Both the position numbers and the translations under genes were made by a program. Below the pieces are notes generated by a model that saw nothing but the letters and a program-made list of their open reading frames with translations, searched no databases and was not told where the DNA came from. A stretch of 64,000 bases of DNA from Bdellovibrio bacteriovorus (GTDB taxonomy: Bacteria; Bdellovibrionota; Bdellovibrionia; Bdellovibrionales; Bdellovibrionaceae): the NCBI RefSeq assembly GCF_025558485.1, contig NZ_CP102930.1, positions 2,356,001 through 2,420,000 on the forward strand. The letters run 5' to 3'. Every line of letters begins with the position of its first letter. The stretch's first letter is position 1. Shown here piece by piece: positions 8,936-16,715 of the stretch.

Positions 8936-9642
8936 AGGTGAACAACTCTTTTCTCAGGGTCCACTGCCTGGAAGTACAATTGGCCTTCATCCAGGTGAAT
9001 GATCTGATAGTTGAAAAGATTCATAAACTTTTCATCGTAAGAGCTGATGAAAACATGTTTCAGCCAGCCTTCCTTGCGCAAGCGATGAATATGATCTGCA
9101 AAAATATAAACACTGTCCTGCCCCAGCCCCACGCTCGGATCATCCAGCAACAACACTTCCGGCTGCATCACCACGGCACGCATCAGACATGTCAGTTTGC
9201 GAATACGGCCCGGCACATGCGCCGGCCTTTCCTGGGCAAATTTCTCGATGCCAAATTCCTTGATCATCGCCTCCACGCGAGCTTTCGACTCTTCTGGCGT
9301 TAAAACCTTATGATATAAAAGTGGCAGCATTAAATTATCATACAAAGTGCGATTGTTAATCAGTCCGCCGTAATCAAAGGAATAACCGATCTTCAAACGA
9401 TATGGCAAAAACTCCTCAAAGGACATGTCCACGACATTTTCACCGTTAATCAGATACTTCCCGGATTGCGGGATCTGTAAGCCCGCCAGAATCTGCAACA
9501 AAGAACTTTTGCCGGCACCTTCTTCAGCCTTCACCCATAGAATTTCATTCATGGGAAAATCGAATTCCACATTCTGTACAATAGGCTCCTGCCCTTCATG
9601 AGTAAAAGACACGCCTTCAAATTTAAGACTTTCGATTTTCAT
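8932..9642 (-). CDS. ABC transporter ATPase, MlaF position, with degenerate motifs
   Basis: A 236-residue ABC ATPase lying between the MlaE-like and MlaD-like genes, so it should power retrograde or anterograde lipid transport. The Walker A is recognisable but unusual (AEEGAGKSS, residues 39-47). The LSGGQ signature is replaced by HVPGRIRKL near residues 142-150. The Walker B is LLLDDP, with Asp at the catalytic Glu position (168). The H-loop position reads SSYDEKF, with Tyr instead of His (202). These changes are read directly from the sequence. Whether the protein still hydrolyses ATP efficiently cannot be told. It overlaps the upstream gene by one base. Confidence 0.87.
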   Translation of the reverse strand: MKIESLKFEGVSFTHEGQEPIVQNVEFDFPMNEILWVKAEEGAGKSSLLQILAGLQIPQSGKYLINGENVVDMSFEEFLPYRLKIGYSFDYGGLINNRTLYDNLMLPLLYHKVLTPEESKARVEAMIKEFGIEKFAQERPAHVPGRIRKLTCLMRAVVMQPEVLLLDDPSVGLGQDSVYIFADHIHRLRKEGWLKHVFISSYDEKFMNLFNYQIIHLDEGQLYFQAVDPEKRVVHL

Positions 9643-10466
9643 CAGACCACCCCTAAACTGCGAAGTTGATTTAGATAAAACAAAGCTGTAACAATCAGAT
9701 TAAAGACAACCACAAAGATGATGCTATTCACCACCGCCTGGGTCGTCACTTGCGGCACCTCGTGTGGACTGCGCTTCACGGACAGGCCCTGATAGCAGCA
9801 CACCACAAAGATAATCATTCCGCTGAATCCATTCTTTAAAAGGAAAATAAGCACGTCCTCTTTGGCAAAAGCCCGCATCAAGGAATCCGTGTAAAATGCC
9901 AGCGGCAGATCCTGAATAAAACGCGTCACCAGGAAGCCGCCGATCAGGGCGATGAAGTTGAAATAAAACGCCAGCCCCAGAACGCTGATAATCCCGCCCA
10001 AAACCCGCGGGAAAACGATAAAACTCAGCGGGTTGATCCCCATGCTTTCCAACGCTTCAATTTCGCGATTGGCGCGCATGTTCCCGACTTCCGAAGCCAC
10101 GGCTGTTCCTGAACGCGCGATCACCACCAGTGCCACCAACAGCGGCCCGGCTTCCCGCACGATCATCACGATCAGGAAGTTCCCGATCATCTGGGTTCCC
10201 CCCAGCATGGAAAGATTAGAGACAGATTGTAAAAGAATGATCGCCCCGGTTCCCAAAGCCAGAACCGAAATCAGCGGCAAAGCCTGCCAGCCTGTGAAAT
10301 AGATTTGTGCCGAAATAACGCCGACGATCTGACGGAACCCCTGAGTGCGGTCCATGATCGTGGCACGAAGAGAAAGATAGACCATCAGGAGAACACGCGC
10401 CGTGTACTCCACATTTTTTGTTACCGATCTTCCTAGCGAGTCTATATGCGCCAGTAAAGAAGTCAT
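9642..10466 (-). CDS. mlaE: MlaE-family lipid ABC transporter permease
   Basis: A 274-residue inner-membrane permease. The conserved family core is present: GTGAIILLQSVSNLSMLGG, then REAGPLLVALVVIARSGTAVASEVG and NREIEALESMGINP, followed by FPRVLGG. About five or six membrane helices are visible. It is the first gene of the minus-strand operon with the ATPase and MCE protein. A stretch of about 70 bp separates it from the YdcF-like gene and probably holds the promoter. Confidence 0.92.
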   Translation of the reverse strand: MTSLLAHIDSLGRSVTKNVEYTARVLLMVYLSLRATIMDRTQGFRQIVGVISAQIYFTGWQALPLISVLALGTGAIILLQSVSNLSMLGGTQMIGNFLIVMIVREAGPLLVALVVIARSGTAVASEVGNMRANREIEALESMGINPLSFIVFPRVLGGIISVLGLAFYFNFIALIGGFLVTRFIQDLPLAFYTDSLMRAFAKEDVLIFLLKNGFSGMIIFVVCCYQGLSVKRSPHEVPQVTTQAVVNSIIFVVVFNLIVTALFYLNQLRSLGVV

Positions 10467-10537
10467 GATCCACCCTCGATTTCTAGGGTCTTTATCGGAT
10501 CAAAACAAGAAAAGGATCTTAAGTCGAAGGTCTGGTT

Positions 10538-11113
10538 TTAGTAAGCCCAGAGAGAGTAAAAGAAGGATTTCAGGGCCTCAAACCCCGACTCCCAGACAGA
10601 GGATTCAAAACGTCCGCCGATAATGGCGTGCTTTTCGATATAAATGTTTTCCGGGAAAGTGGCCCGGAACGTCCGATAAGAGCGATACATATGCAAACGG
10701 GATGTCACCAGTAAAATATCCCGGCACTTCAAGGCCTCCACAATCGGAAGACTCTGCTGTGCATTTCCGTAGGTGGTTTCAGAACGACGGTCCAGCACCA
10801 CATCGTTTTCACTTAAGCTGCCGTAAAAAGGCCACACCGGCATGATCTCGCGCAAACGCGCATTGGAATACACGCCGGAAATAACCAGCTTCTTGACGTT
10901 CTGATTGGCCAGAAGGTCAAACCCCTCCCGCACCCGTCCTGCGCCACCGGTTAAAACGACAGCACAGTCAGCGGTTGGGGTCTTGATCCATGACTGAATT
11001 TTCTCGCCCTGCACTTTGTGATACTCATCCACAAAGCGATAAAGCACCACTCCACTTAGCAGAAGCAGTGCCCAGAAAGAGCGGGATTTCAGCAGGGACT
11101 TAGCGATGCGCAA
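10538..11113 (-). CDS. YdcF/ElyC/SanA-family (DUF218) envelope protein
   Basis: A 191-residue protein with an N-terminal membrane helix (about residues 12-28) and a DUF218 domain. Typical elements are DCAVVLTGGAGRVREGF, KLVISGVYSN, DRRSETTYGNAQQS and ILLVTSRLHMYRS. Members of this family affect envelope barrier function or peptidoglycan/ECA lipid handling; the exact reaction is unknown. Its start overlaps the 3' end of ridA by 14 bases, so the two are translationally linked. Confidence 0.85.
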   Translation of the reverse strand: MRIAKSLLKSRSFWALLLLSGVVLYRFVDEYHKVQGEKIQSWIKTPTADCAVVLTGGAGRVREGFDLLANQNVKKLVISGVYSNARLREIMPVWPFYGSLSENDVVLDRRSETTYGNAQQSLPIVEALKCRDILLVTSRLHMYRSYRTFRATFPENIYIEKHAIIGGRFESSVWESGFEALKSFFYSLWAY

Positions 11114-11477
11114 TGACTTCGATCTCCACGTTTACACCTTTAGGCAAACCCGCCACAGCCACAGTCGAACGTGCTGGAGGAGCTTCCGTGAACGCCTTGG
11201 CATAGGTCTCGTTCACCACGGCAAAGTCTGACATGCTGGTCAGGAAGATCGTGGTTTTCACGATATTACCGTACTTCATGCCTGCTGCTGCCAGAACCGC
11301 CTCGATGTTTTTCAAAACCATCTCAGTTTGAGTTTTAACGTCACCAGTGAAAACTTCATTGGTTTTCGGGTCGATGGAAATCTGACCGGAACAGAACAGG
11401 AAATCACCCATTTGAACCGCTTGCGAATACGGACCAACTGCTTTAGGTGCATTGTCTGTGTGAATAACTTTTTTCAT
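11100..11477 (-). CDS. ridA: RidA-family reactive enamine/imine deaminase
   Basis: A complete 125-residue RidA (YjgF/YER057c/UK114) protein. It hydrolyses reactive 2-aminoacrylate-type enamines made by PLP enzymes. Signature stretches are APKAVGPYSQAVQ, FCSGQISIDP, NIEAVLAAAGM and PARSTVAVAGLPKG, with the catalytic Arg in PARST. A strong AAGGAG lies upstream of ATG 11477. It is followed by the overlapping YdcF-like gene. Confidence 0.93.
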   Translation of the reverse strand: MKKVIHTDNAPKAVGPYSQAVQMGDFLFCSGQISIDPKTNEVFTGDVKTQTEMVLKNIEAVLAAAGMKYGNIVKTTIFLTSMSDFAVVNETYAKAFTEAPPARSTVAVAGLPKGVNVEIEVIAHR

Positions 11478-11501
11478 AAGTGTTTCTCCTTAAAGAGCTT
11501 T

Positions 11502-11990
11502 TTAGAAATAGAAAATAATACCGGCACTGAACGGGCTGTCAGCAATGGTTCTGAAACGAACGTTGTCCATGGAAACAACACCCACACCACCTTCAAAAGT
11601 GAACGCCAGGGAATCCAGACCTGTGAAGAAGAACTCACCACCGAACAAAGCATTCAGTTCAAAGCCGGATTCTTTATTGCCAGCGATTTCTTCATTCAAA
11701 ACGCCCACAGAACCGCCCATATAGAAGTTCATATTGTCTTCTTTGAAAACCACGCGGCGAATACCCGCATTGAACGCGAACTTGGAATAATCTTTCTGAG
11801 TATCAACACCCAAACCACCCGCCAAAGCCATGTCCGGCGCGAAGTAATAAGTCGCTGCCAGTTGTGGCAGATTCAAGGCGGAATGACTTTTCACCCCCAC
11901 ACCCAAACGGTTGGTCAACTCTTTCGCCTGACCTTGAACGGTGAATCCTACTGTCATCAAGCACAAGGCCAACGCCATCTTTTTAAGCAC
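11502..11990 (-). CDS. Small outer-membrane beta-barrel-like protein
   Basis: A secreted 162-residue protein. The signal peptide is MLKKMALALCLMTVGFTVQG. The mature part is made of alternating hydrophobic/polar strands separated by turns (LAATYYFAPDMALAGGLG, FAFNAGIRRVVF, ELNALFGGEFFFTG) and ends in GIIFYF, with a terminal aromatic typical of OM barrels. Translation starts at GTG 11990 with GGAG six bases upstream. The number of strands suggests an eight-strand barrel. No specific function can be assigned. Confidence 0.75.
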   Translation of the reverse strand: MLKKMALALCLMTVGFTVQGQAKELTNRLGVGVKSHSALNLPQLAATYYFAPDMALAGGLGVDTQKDYSKFAFNAGIRRVVFKEDNMNFYMGGSVGVLNEEIAGNKESGFELNALFGGEFFFTGLDSLAFTFEGGVGVVSMDNVRFRTIADSPFSAGIIFYF

Positions 11991-12125
11991 TTTTCTCTCC
12001 TCTGTTTTTGGGATTTTTTAGCCCTTTTATTAAAGGCAAAACCTGCAACCGGGGCAAAGGATTTTACTTCTTACAAAGGGTGTCAATTCCTTGCGCCACT
12101 TTGTCTTTCGTGGGAAATGGAGGGC

Positions 12126-12758
12126 ATGAAACTCTTGTGCTGCGTTCTGATGTCTTTCTTTGCTTTTTCTGAAGCCCGTGCTGTCGTCTATGGAGACCAC
12201 TGGGTGGCATTAAGTCCGGAAGAAAAAGAAATGCTGGAAATCGGCCTCGAAGAATCCCCACTTCCCAGCTACTGCCCCCGCCTGACAGAGTTCGCCGCCA
12301 AAGCCCGCTGGGATCGTCCGGCCCTTGATGCCGAAGCGGACCTGATTCTGGTTGATAAGAAGCGCCGCCTGATCCATCTGATGCGTCAGGAGCAGATCCT
12401 TGCCACTTACACTATGGCATTGGGTGGCAATCCGATGGGTCACAAAAAGAAAGAAGGCGACGAAAAGACTCCGGAAGGTCGCTATATCTTTGAGGTTAAA
12501 AATCTAAAAAGTGAGTATCACTTAAGCCTGGGCATTAACTACCCCAACCGCAAAGACAAAGCCGAAGCCCATAAAAATGGCATCAAAGATCCCGGTGACA
12601 GCATTATGATCCACGGCCTTCCAAATAACTGGGTCAAACGCAAACTGATCCGTCATCCTCGTGATTGGACCAAAGGATGCATGGCTGTCACCAACTCTGA
12701 GATTGAAGAAATTTTTGCCCGAATGCCCTTGGGTGGATTGATCGAAATCTGCCCTTAA
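12126..12758 (+). CDS. L,D-transpeptidase (YkuD domain)
   Basis: A secreted 210-residue enzyme. The signal peptide is MKLLCCVLMSFFAFSEARA. The YkuD domain begins at LILVDKKRRLIHLM, contains KKKEGDEKTPEGRY, and has the catalytic region IMIHGLPNNWV followed by RDWTKGCMAVTN with the active-site Cys. It forms or exchanges 3-3 crosslinks, or attaches amino acids or proteins to peptidoglycan in the periplasm. ATG 12117 is in frame, but ATG 12126 puts the signal peptide first and has GGAGG just upstream. Unlike the gene at 16713, its catalytic motif is intact. Confidence 0.9.
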   Translation: MKLLCCVLMSFFAFSEARAVVYGDHWVALSPEEKEMLEIGLEESPLPSYCPRLTEFAAKARWDRPALDAEADLILVDKKRRLIHLMRQEQILATYTMALGGNPMGHKKKEGDEKTPEGRYIFEVKNLKSEYHLSLGINYPNRKDKAEAHKNGIKDPGDSIMIHGLPNNWVKRKLIRHPRDWTKGCMAVTNSEIEEIFARMPLGGLIEICP

Positions 12759-12806
12759 GCAGAAGGTCAGACCCTTAAAGCCGGCAAGCTCTCTTCCTGA
12801 CTCCAG

Positions 12807-14189
12807 CTAAATGAGAGACTCTGCAATGGCCGCTAAAAAATCGGCGGAAAAGACATCCGCCTTTTGATTTTCCTTCTCCCAAAGTTTTTCCTTTAAGAAA
12901 CGGAACCCCACCCCGGTTTCCTGCATCGTGGTCAGAACGGCCTGATCGATTTTTTCAGCAAACATCAAAATCTGAGCTTCCACCGGCAGCTTATCGGCAG
13001 GGACCTGGTTGGGAAACCCTTTGCCGTCAGCCTGCTCATGGGTGCAGACCATCACGGTTTTAATTTCTTCACTGACCGGCACCCCTTTGGCCAGACAGCG
13101 ATTCAGGGATAGTACAGGGTGATAGCCAAAAGCCTGCGGCAGATCCGAGCTGTCCCCCAGCGTTCCACCCTCGCCCAACAAGTAGGCGCGACTGAGTTTT
13201 TCCTCGACATCAAACAACCCCACATCCGTCAGCAAACCCGCCATCAGGACTACAACGGGGTTCCCCTGCCCACTGCGTTTGGAAATCAAGGCTGCATACA
13301 CAGCAATCCACGGTGCCCGCCACAAACAATAGAAGTCCCCGGTTAATGACTCGCGGAAAAGATCCCAAAGCTCCTCTGCACTTTCAAAAACTTTCAACAG
13401 TTCCTCGCCCGCCTTCTGCAGGGATTCATAGGCCTGCGCAAAACTTTCCTGCGAGGATGATTTAAAATCAAAAAGTAAAATTTCATTCAGACTCAAGGAC
13501 GCCTGATAAAGCACCAGAAACTGCGCCCGTGCCCGCATTCTCATGCCTTTGCCGGAAGTGTCATAGTAGTTGGCAACGTACTGGGCATATTTATCGCTGT
13601 CTTTTTGCAGGATATAAACGCCACCGGCTGCGGAAACACGCTGATAACGATCATCAGACAGGACAGATTTGGAATGTGTCACCGCCACATAACGTTGATT
13701 CAAAGACAACCGAATGAACACCGGAAAGCTTACGGACGTCATAGGGAAAAGATCACTGATTTTTATATCGAAATACTGCGCCCGACAGCGATGCAGACAA
13801 AGGTATTCAAACTTCAGCGTCTGAAAAAACTCCGCCTGCGAAAGCGGCGTCACGCGATTATTGACTGTGCCCGCCAGATTTTCACGCGAAGAAGACGGCG
13901 CCATCACCGTCACCAGACGGGAACGCGGAAGTGCGTGCAAAACCTGATCGACCCGCGCCGCAAAATCCTGCAAGGACTCACTGTCCTGCTGATCAAGCAG
14001 CACCAACTGCGCACGCATCAGCTCAGAAGGGACACCTTTTTCCAACTCAGAGAACGCCAGATGCTGAAATGTCAGGAAGTAACGGGACACGATGTTTTTG
14101 GCGCGATTCAAAATCCTTTCATTCCCGGAAAGGATCAGAAGCTCCAGCTTTTGTCTGAACATGGGAGGTGGCATTTTGGTATCTAACAT
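12807..14189 (-). CDS. Response-regulator-like protein with degenerate HD-GYP domain
   Basis: A 460-residue protein. Residues 12-100 resemble a receiver fold (LELLILSGNERILNRA, AQLVLLDQQD). The middle is uncharacterised. The last 150 residues follow the HD-GYP plan: LMAGLLTDVGLFDVEEK where a phosphodiesterase has a HD pair followed by GK, then HPVLSLNRC, THEQADGKGFP (usual HHExxDGxGYP) and EAQILMFAEKID (usual ARIxxVADxYD). The first metal-binding His is Thr and the GYP Tyr is Phe, so cyclic-di-GMP hydrolysis is unlikely while binding remains possible. It is convergent with the L,D-transpeptidase gene. Confidence 0.75.
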   Translation of the reverse strand: MLDTKMPPPMFRQKLELLILSGNERILNRAKNIVSRYFLTFQHLAFSELEKGVPSELMRAQLVLLDQQDSESLQDFAARVDQVLHALPRSRLVTVMAPSSSRENLAGTVNNRVTPLSQAEFFQTLKFEYLCLHRCRAQYFDIKISDLFPMTSVSFPVFIRLSLNQRYVAVTHSKSVLSDDRYQRVSAAGGVYILQKDSDKYAQYVANYYDTSGKGMRMRARAQFLVLYQASLSLNEILLFDFKSSSQESFAQAYESLQKAGEELLKVFESAEELWDLFRESLTGDFYCLWRAPWIAVYAALISKRSGQGNPVVVLMAGLLTDVGLFDVEEKLSRAYLLGEGGTLGDSSDLPQAFGYHPVLSLNRCLAKGVPVSEEIKTVMVCTHEQADGKGFPNQVPADKLPVEAQILMFAEKIDQAVLTTMQETGVGFRFLKEKLWEKENQKADVFSADFLAAIAESLI

Positions 14190-14305
14190 CGCGTATTTAG
14201 AAGCTTAATGTACTGAAGTTCCGCCTGCCAACAAAACTTTTACGGGTTGACAATTCCCCCCCCTCCAACCAATCCTATCTGGACTATATCGAGAAAGGAT
14301 CATCC

Positions 14306-14947
14306 ATGAAGCACCTTATCGCAGGACTTGCCACCCTTCTTTTGTCCGTACACGCCTCCGCAGCTCTTCTGACTCCTGAGGGCAGCGGTGAAAAAATTGA
14401 AAAAGTCACTCTGTCCAATACCGCCACAGCTCAAGTGGCCGATGAATCCGTAAAACTGACTTCCGTGGGCGCAGGTTTGCGCGCAAAAAAAGTTGTCTTC
14501 GTTAACGTGAAAGTTTACGTCGGCCAGCTTTTCGTCAGCAATACTGAAAGCTTCAAAAAATCAGACGCGGAAGCTCTGGGCTCCCTGAAAGATCAGCAAG
14601 CCGTGGCCATCCAACTGCACTTCCTGCGTGACGTGGATGCGGACAATGTTCAGAAGTCCTTCAAAGAGGCCTTGAAGGCCAATAACATCAGTCTGGAAGA
14701 TGCCGCAGTAAAACAGTTCCTGGATTCCGTTTCTCAGGGGGGCGAAGCCAAAGACGGCAAAGCGCTGACGATTCTGGGGGCAAAACTGAAAGATGGCTCT
14801 GAGTCCATTTTCTATGAAACCACAGCCGGCAACGTTTCCGAAATCAAAGGCCCGGCAGGCTTTATCGAAAAAGTCTTCGCTATTTGGCTGGGTAAACCAT
14901 CTGATGATGGTGTTGCGAACCTGAAAAAATCCATTCTGAAAAAGTAG
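14306..14947 (+). CDS. Secreted chalcone-isomerase-like protein
   Basis: A 213-residue exported protein with signal peptide MKHLIAGLATLLLSVHASA. The mature domain resembles the bacterial chalcone isomerase-like family: TSVGAGLRAKKVVFVNVKVYVGQLFV in two adjoining segments, QLHFLRDVDADNV, and GSESIFYETTAGNVSEIKGP. Members are periplasmic; their ligands are probably fatty acids or similar small molecules and catalysis is not shown. AAAGGAT lies upstream of the ATG. The FMN reductase gene begins 6 bases after the stop. Confidence 0.8.
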   Translation: MKHLIAGLATLLLSVHASAALLTPEGSGEKIEKVTLSNTATAQVADESVKLTSVGAGLRAKKVVFVNVKVYVGQLFVSNTESFKKSDAEALGSLKDQQAVAIQLHFLRDVDADNVQKSFKEALKANNISLEDAAVKQFLDSVSQGGEAKDGKALTILGAKLKDGSESIFYETTAGNVSEIKGPAGFIEKVFAIWLGKPSDDGVANLKKSILKK

Positions 14948-14953
14948 TCCCCA

Positions 14954-15565
14954 ATGAAAGTATTTCTTTTTGCAGCGTCTCTTCGCCAGGGGTCCTACAA
15001 CAAAAAATTGATTCGCATCGCCGCAGAACATGTGCGCGGCCTGCCGTTTTGCGAAGTGGACCTGTGTGAGTTCAATGATTTCCCGATGCCGATGTATGAT
15101 GGGGATCTGGAATCCTCTAAGGGCATTCCGGAAGGCGTGCAAAAGCTGGCTCAGAAAATTCAGATGGCCGATGCCATTATTATCTCCAGCCCTGAATACA
15201 ATGGCAGTATCCCCGGAACGCTTAAGAACGCTCTGGATTGGGTTTCCCGTATCAAGCCACTTCCAGTGGCAAAGAAACAGTTTCTTTTGATCGGAGCCTC
15301 GCCAGGAGCTTTAGGTGGCATTCGCGGTAACATTCACGCCCGCACACCTTTTCATATTCTTGGGACATATCTTTATCCGGAATACTTCGGCCTTGCGAAG
15401 GCGGACACTGCCTTTGACGACAAAGAACAGCTACTGGACCCCAAGCAGGATGAACGCCTGAAAGGCCTTCTGACAGAGTTTCTGCATTATGCTTCACGCA
15501 AGGAAACACCGTTTGAAACTCTAAGTGAATTTGTGGAAGAAAAAATCCAAACTCCGAAAAAATAG
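14954..15565 (+). CDS. NADPH-dependent FMN reductase family protein
   Basis: A flavodoxin-like oxidoreductase of 203 residues. The FMN phosphate loop is FAASLRQGSYNKKLI near the N-terminus, and the flavin-binding segment is SPEYNGSIPGTLKNALDW near residue 77. GASPGALGGIRGNIHAR follows. Family members reduce FMN, quinones, azo compounds or chromate using NADPH. It is likely co-transcribed with the chalcone-isomerase-like gene. Confidence 0.9.
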   Translation: MKVFLFAASLRQGSYNKKLIRIAAEHVRGLPFCEVDLCEFNDFPMPMYDGDLESSKGIPEGVQKLAQKIQMADAIIISSPEYNGSIPGTLKNALDWVSRIKPLPVAKKQFLLIGASPGALGGIRGNIHARTPFHILGTYLYPEYFGLAKADTAFDDKEQLLDPKQDERLKGLLTEFLHYASRKETPFETLSEFVEEKIQTPKK

Positions 15566-15567
15566 TC

Positions 15568-15600
15568 AAAGGAGAGGCTTGCACCTCTCCTTTGCATTTG
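15568..15600 (+). terminator. Rho-independent terminator after FMN reductase gene
   Basis: A perfect 10-bp stem AAAGGAGAGG / CCTCTCCTTT with a six-base loop starts four bases after the stop codon and is followed by a T-containing run (TGCATTTG). It probably ends the 14306-15565 operon. Confidence 0.7.
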
Positions 15601-15647
15601 ATCCTTTTACAGCCAGCGATTTGCTTTGTTCGATTATCCGTAACGGA

Positions 15648-16064
15648 TTAACCAGCATTGCGAGGTTGATCTGAATGAGCTGTTGAAACAGCGGCAGGAA
15701 TGGCTGGAATATTCGCTTCCACTTTAGCCACTTGCTCTTCTGTTTTTTTGCCATCCCCCAGATTCAGCATAACAACCCCCAGAATAATCAGGGATGTTGC
15801 CAATACTTTCTGAAGTGGCAGAGGCTCATTGAAAATAACCAAGCCCAGGAACGCCATAAGCGCCGTTCCCACGCCCGCCCAGATGGCATAGACGTTACTT
15901 ACTGGAAGATACTTCAAGGCTACAGTGAGGCTTATAAAGCAGATTCCATGACATGCTACTGTGAGCACGGATGGGAGCACCTTTGTAAACCCCTCTGAGT
16001 ACTTCATCGTGATCGTTCCAAAAACCTCAAAGATAATTGCTGCTGCAAGATACACGTATGCCAT
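15648..16064 (-). CDS. Small multidrug resistance (SMR) family transporter
   Basis: A four-helix inner-membrane proton antiporter of the EmrE/SugE class, 138 residues. The essential membrane Glu is at position 13 in AAIIFEVFGTITMK. Helices follow at about 30-50, 58-78 and 85-104, with the family stretch VSNVYAIWAGVGTALMAFLG. A 30-residue soluble tail rich in Ala, Glu and Lys extends beyond the usual 105-110 residues. The substrate (quaternary ammonium or guanidinium compounds) cannot be settled from the sequence. A long 5' region lies upstream. Confidence 0.9.
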   Translation of the reverse strand: MAYVYLAAAIIFEVFGTITMKYSEGFTKVLPSVLTVACHGICFISLTVALKYLPVSNVYAIWAGVGTALMAFLGLVIFNEPLPLQKVLATSLIILGVVMLNLGDGKKTEEQVAKVEANIPAIPAAVSTAHSDQPRNAG

Positions 16065-16712
16065 AAGACACCCTGTCGCATCTCGACCCTTTCTTTTGTC
16101 TATTCAATTTTGTTTCCCCGTGCTCGGGTGAATCCCCGAGAGATCTTTTTTTGAATCAGTCGACAAAAAAGACTTAAAAAGCGAACAGGAGAAAGCTCCT
16201 GTATTTGATATAACTAGGATACCACAGCCCTTTCAAAAAAGCTCTCACGACTCGACCTCAATGAGATTACTCAGTATATTCCAATGCTTAAGCCTGAGAC
16301 ACGGCGAATATTTTTAGTCAAAATTTTGTTTGATCACACGTAATCGTGTTTATAGATATTCTATTTTTGAAACAAAAAAGGACCTTCCTAGGTCCCTACA
16401 GTCTGTCTCCGATTGATTTGAAAAAACAAAGAAAGATCCAAACCAGAGCTTCAACAAGTATGCTGGAGACGGTTTTCATAAACTTCAGACAACAATAACA
16501 AGTAGGATTTTGTCGATCAGCCAACTTGCCCGGCGGCAATCATTTCACCGCAAGGCCTCTGCAAATCAGTGTGGGCCCTCCTGTTGAGAGTGCACTGGCA
16601 GGAGGTACCTTTTACCTCAGATAGATAAGAGATTTTCATCAGAACGCTGAAAACAAAAAAACCCGACTTACTTTCATAAGTCGGGTTCGAGTAAAAAAGA
16701 GCTGGCGTCGTG
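16065..16712. other. 648-bp intergenic region with several hairpins, no gene recognised
   Basis: No open frame here looks coding. Visible structures are CTCGGG/CCCGAG at 16123-16140; a 7-bp ACAGGAG/CTCCTGT stem at 16185-16202 followed on the minus strand by TTTTT; a terminator-like hairpin at 16374-16395; and a CCTCCTG/CAGGAGG stem near 16578-16605 with an inner GTGCAC. The right end holds the rRNA-operon tail copy. I compared the SMR leader by eye with guanidine riboswitch motifs and did not find them. A small RNA is possible but unproven. Confidence 0.5.
16374..16395 (-). terminator. Terminator-like hairpin in the 16 kb intergenic region
   Basis: GGACCT/AGGTCC stem with a four-base loop. 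On the minus strand it is followed by six T residues, the layout of an intrinsic terminator. No gene is seen directly upstream on that strand before the rRNA-tail copy, so it may end an unannotated small RNA. Confidence 0.5.
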
Positions 16713-16715
16713 CTA
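16655..16715 (-). repeat. 61-bp copy of the rRNA operon tail (5S 3' end plus terminator)
   Basis: Bases 16655-16715 are identical to 27304-27364. The copy includes the last bases of 5S rRNA (TAGCACGACGCCAGC on the minus strand), the spacer and the full terminator stem AACCCGACTTA/TAAGTCGGGTT with its T-tract. Identity stops abruptly inside the 5S gene. The TAG within it serves as stop codon of the gene at 16713-17507. This reads as the scar of a second rRNA operon, or as a misjoin between rRNA operon copies. Confidence 0.9.

Noticed and set aside
11328..12125. N-terminal 266-codon extension of the L,D-transpeptidase frame
   Set aside because: It runs antisense over ridA and the OM protein gene; the signal peptide and ribosome site place the start at 12126.
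16081..16250. Guanidine riboswitch upstream of the SMR transporter
   Set aside because: Hairpins exist, but neither the paired ACGR loops nor the ykkC core motif could be found by eye.
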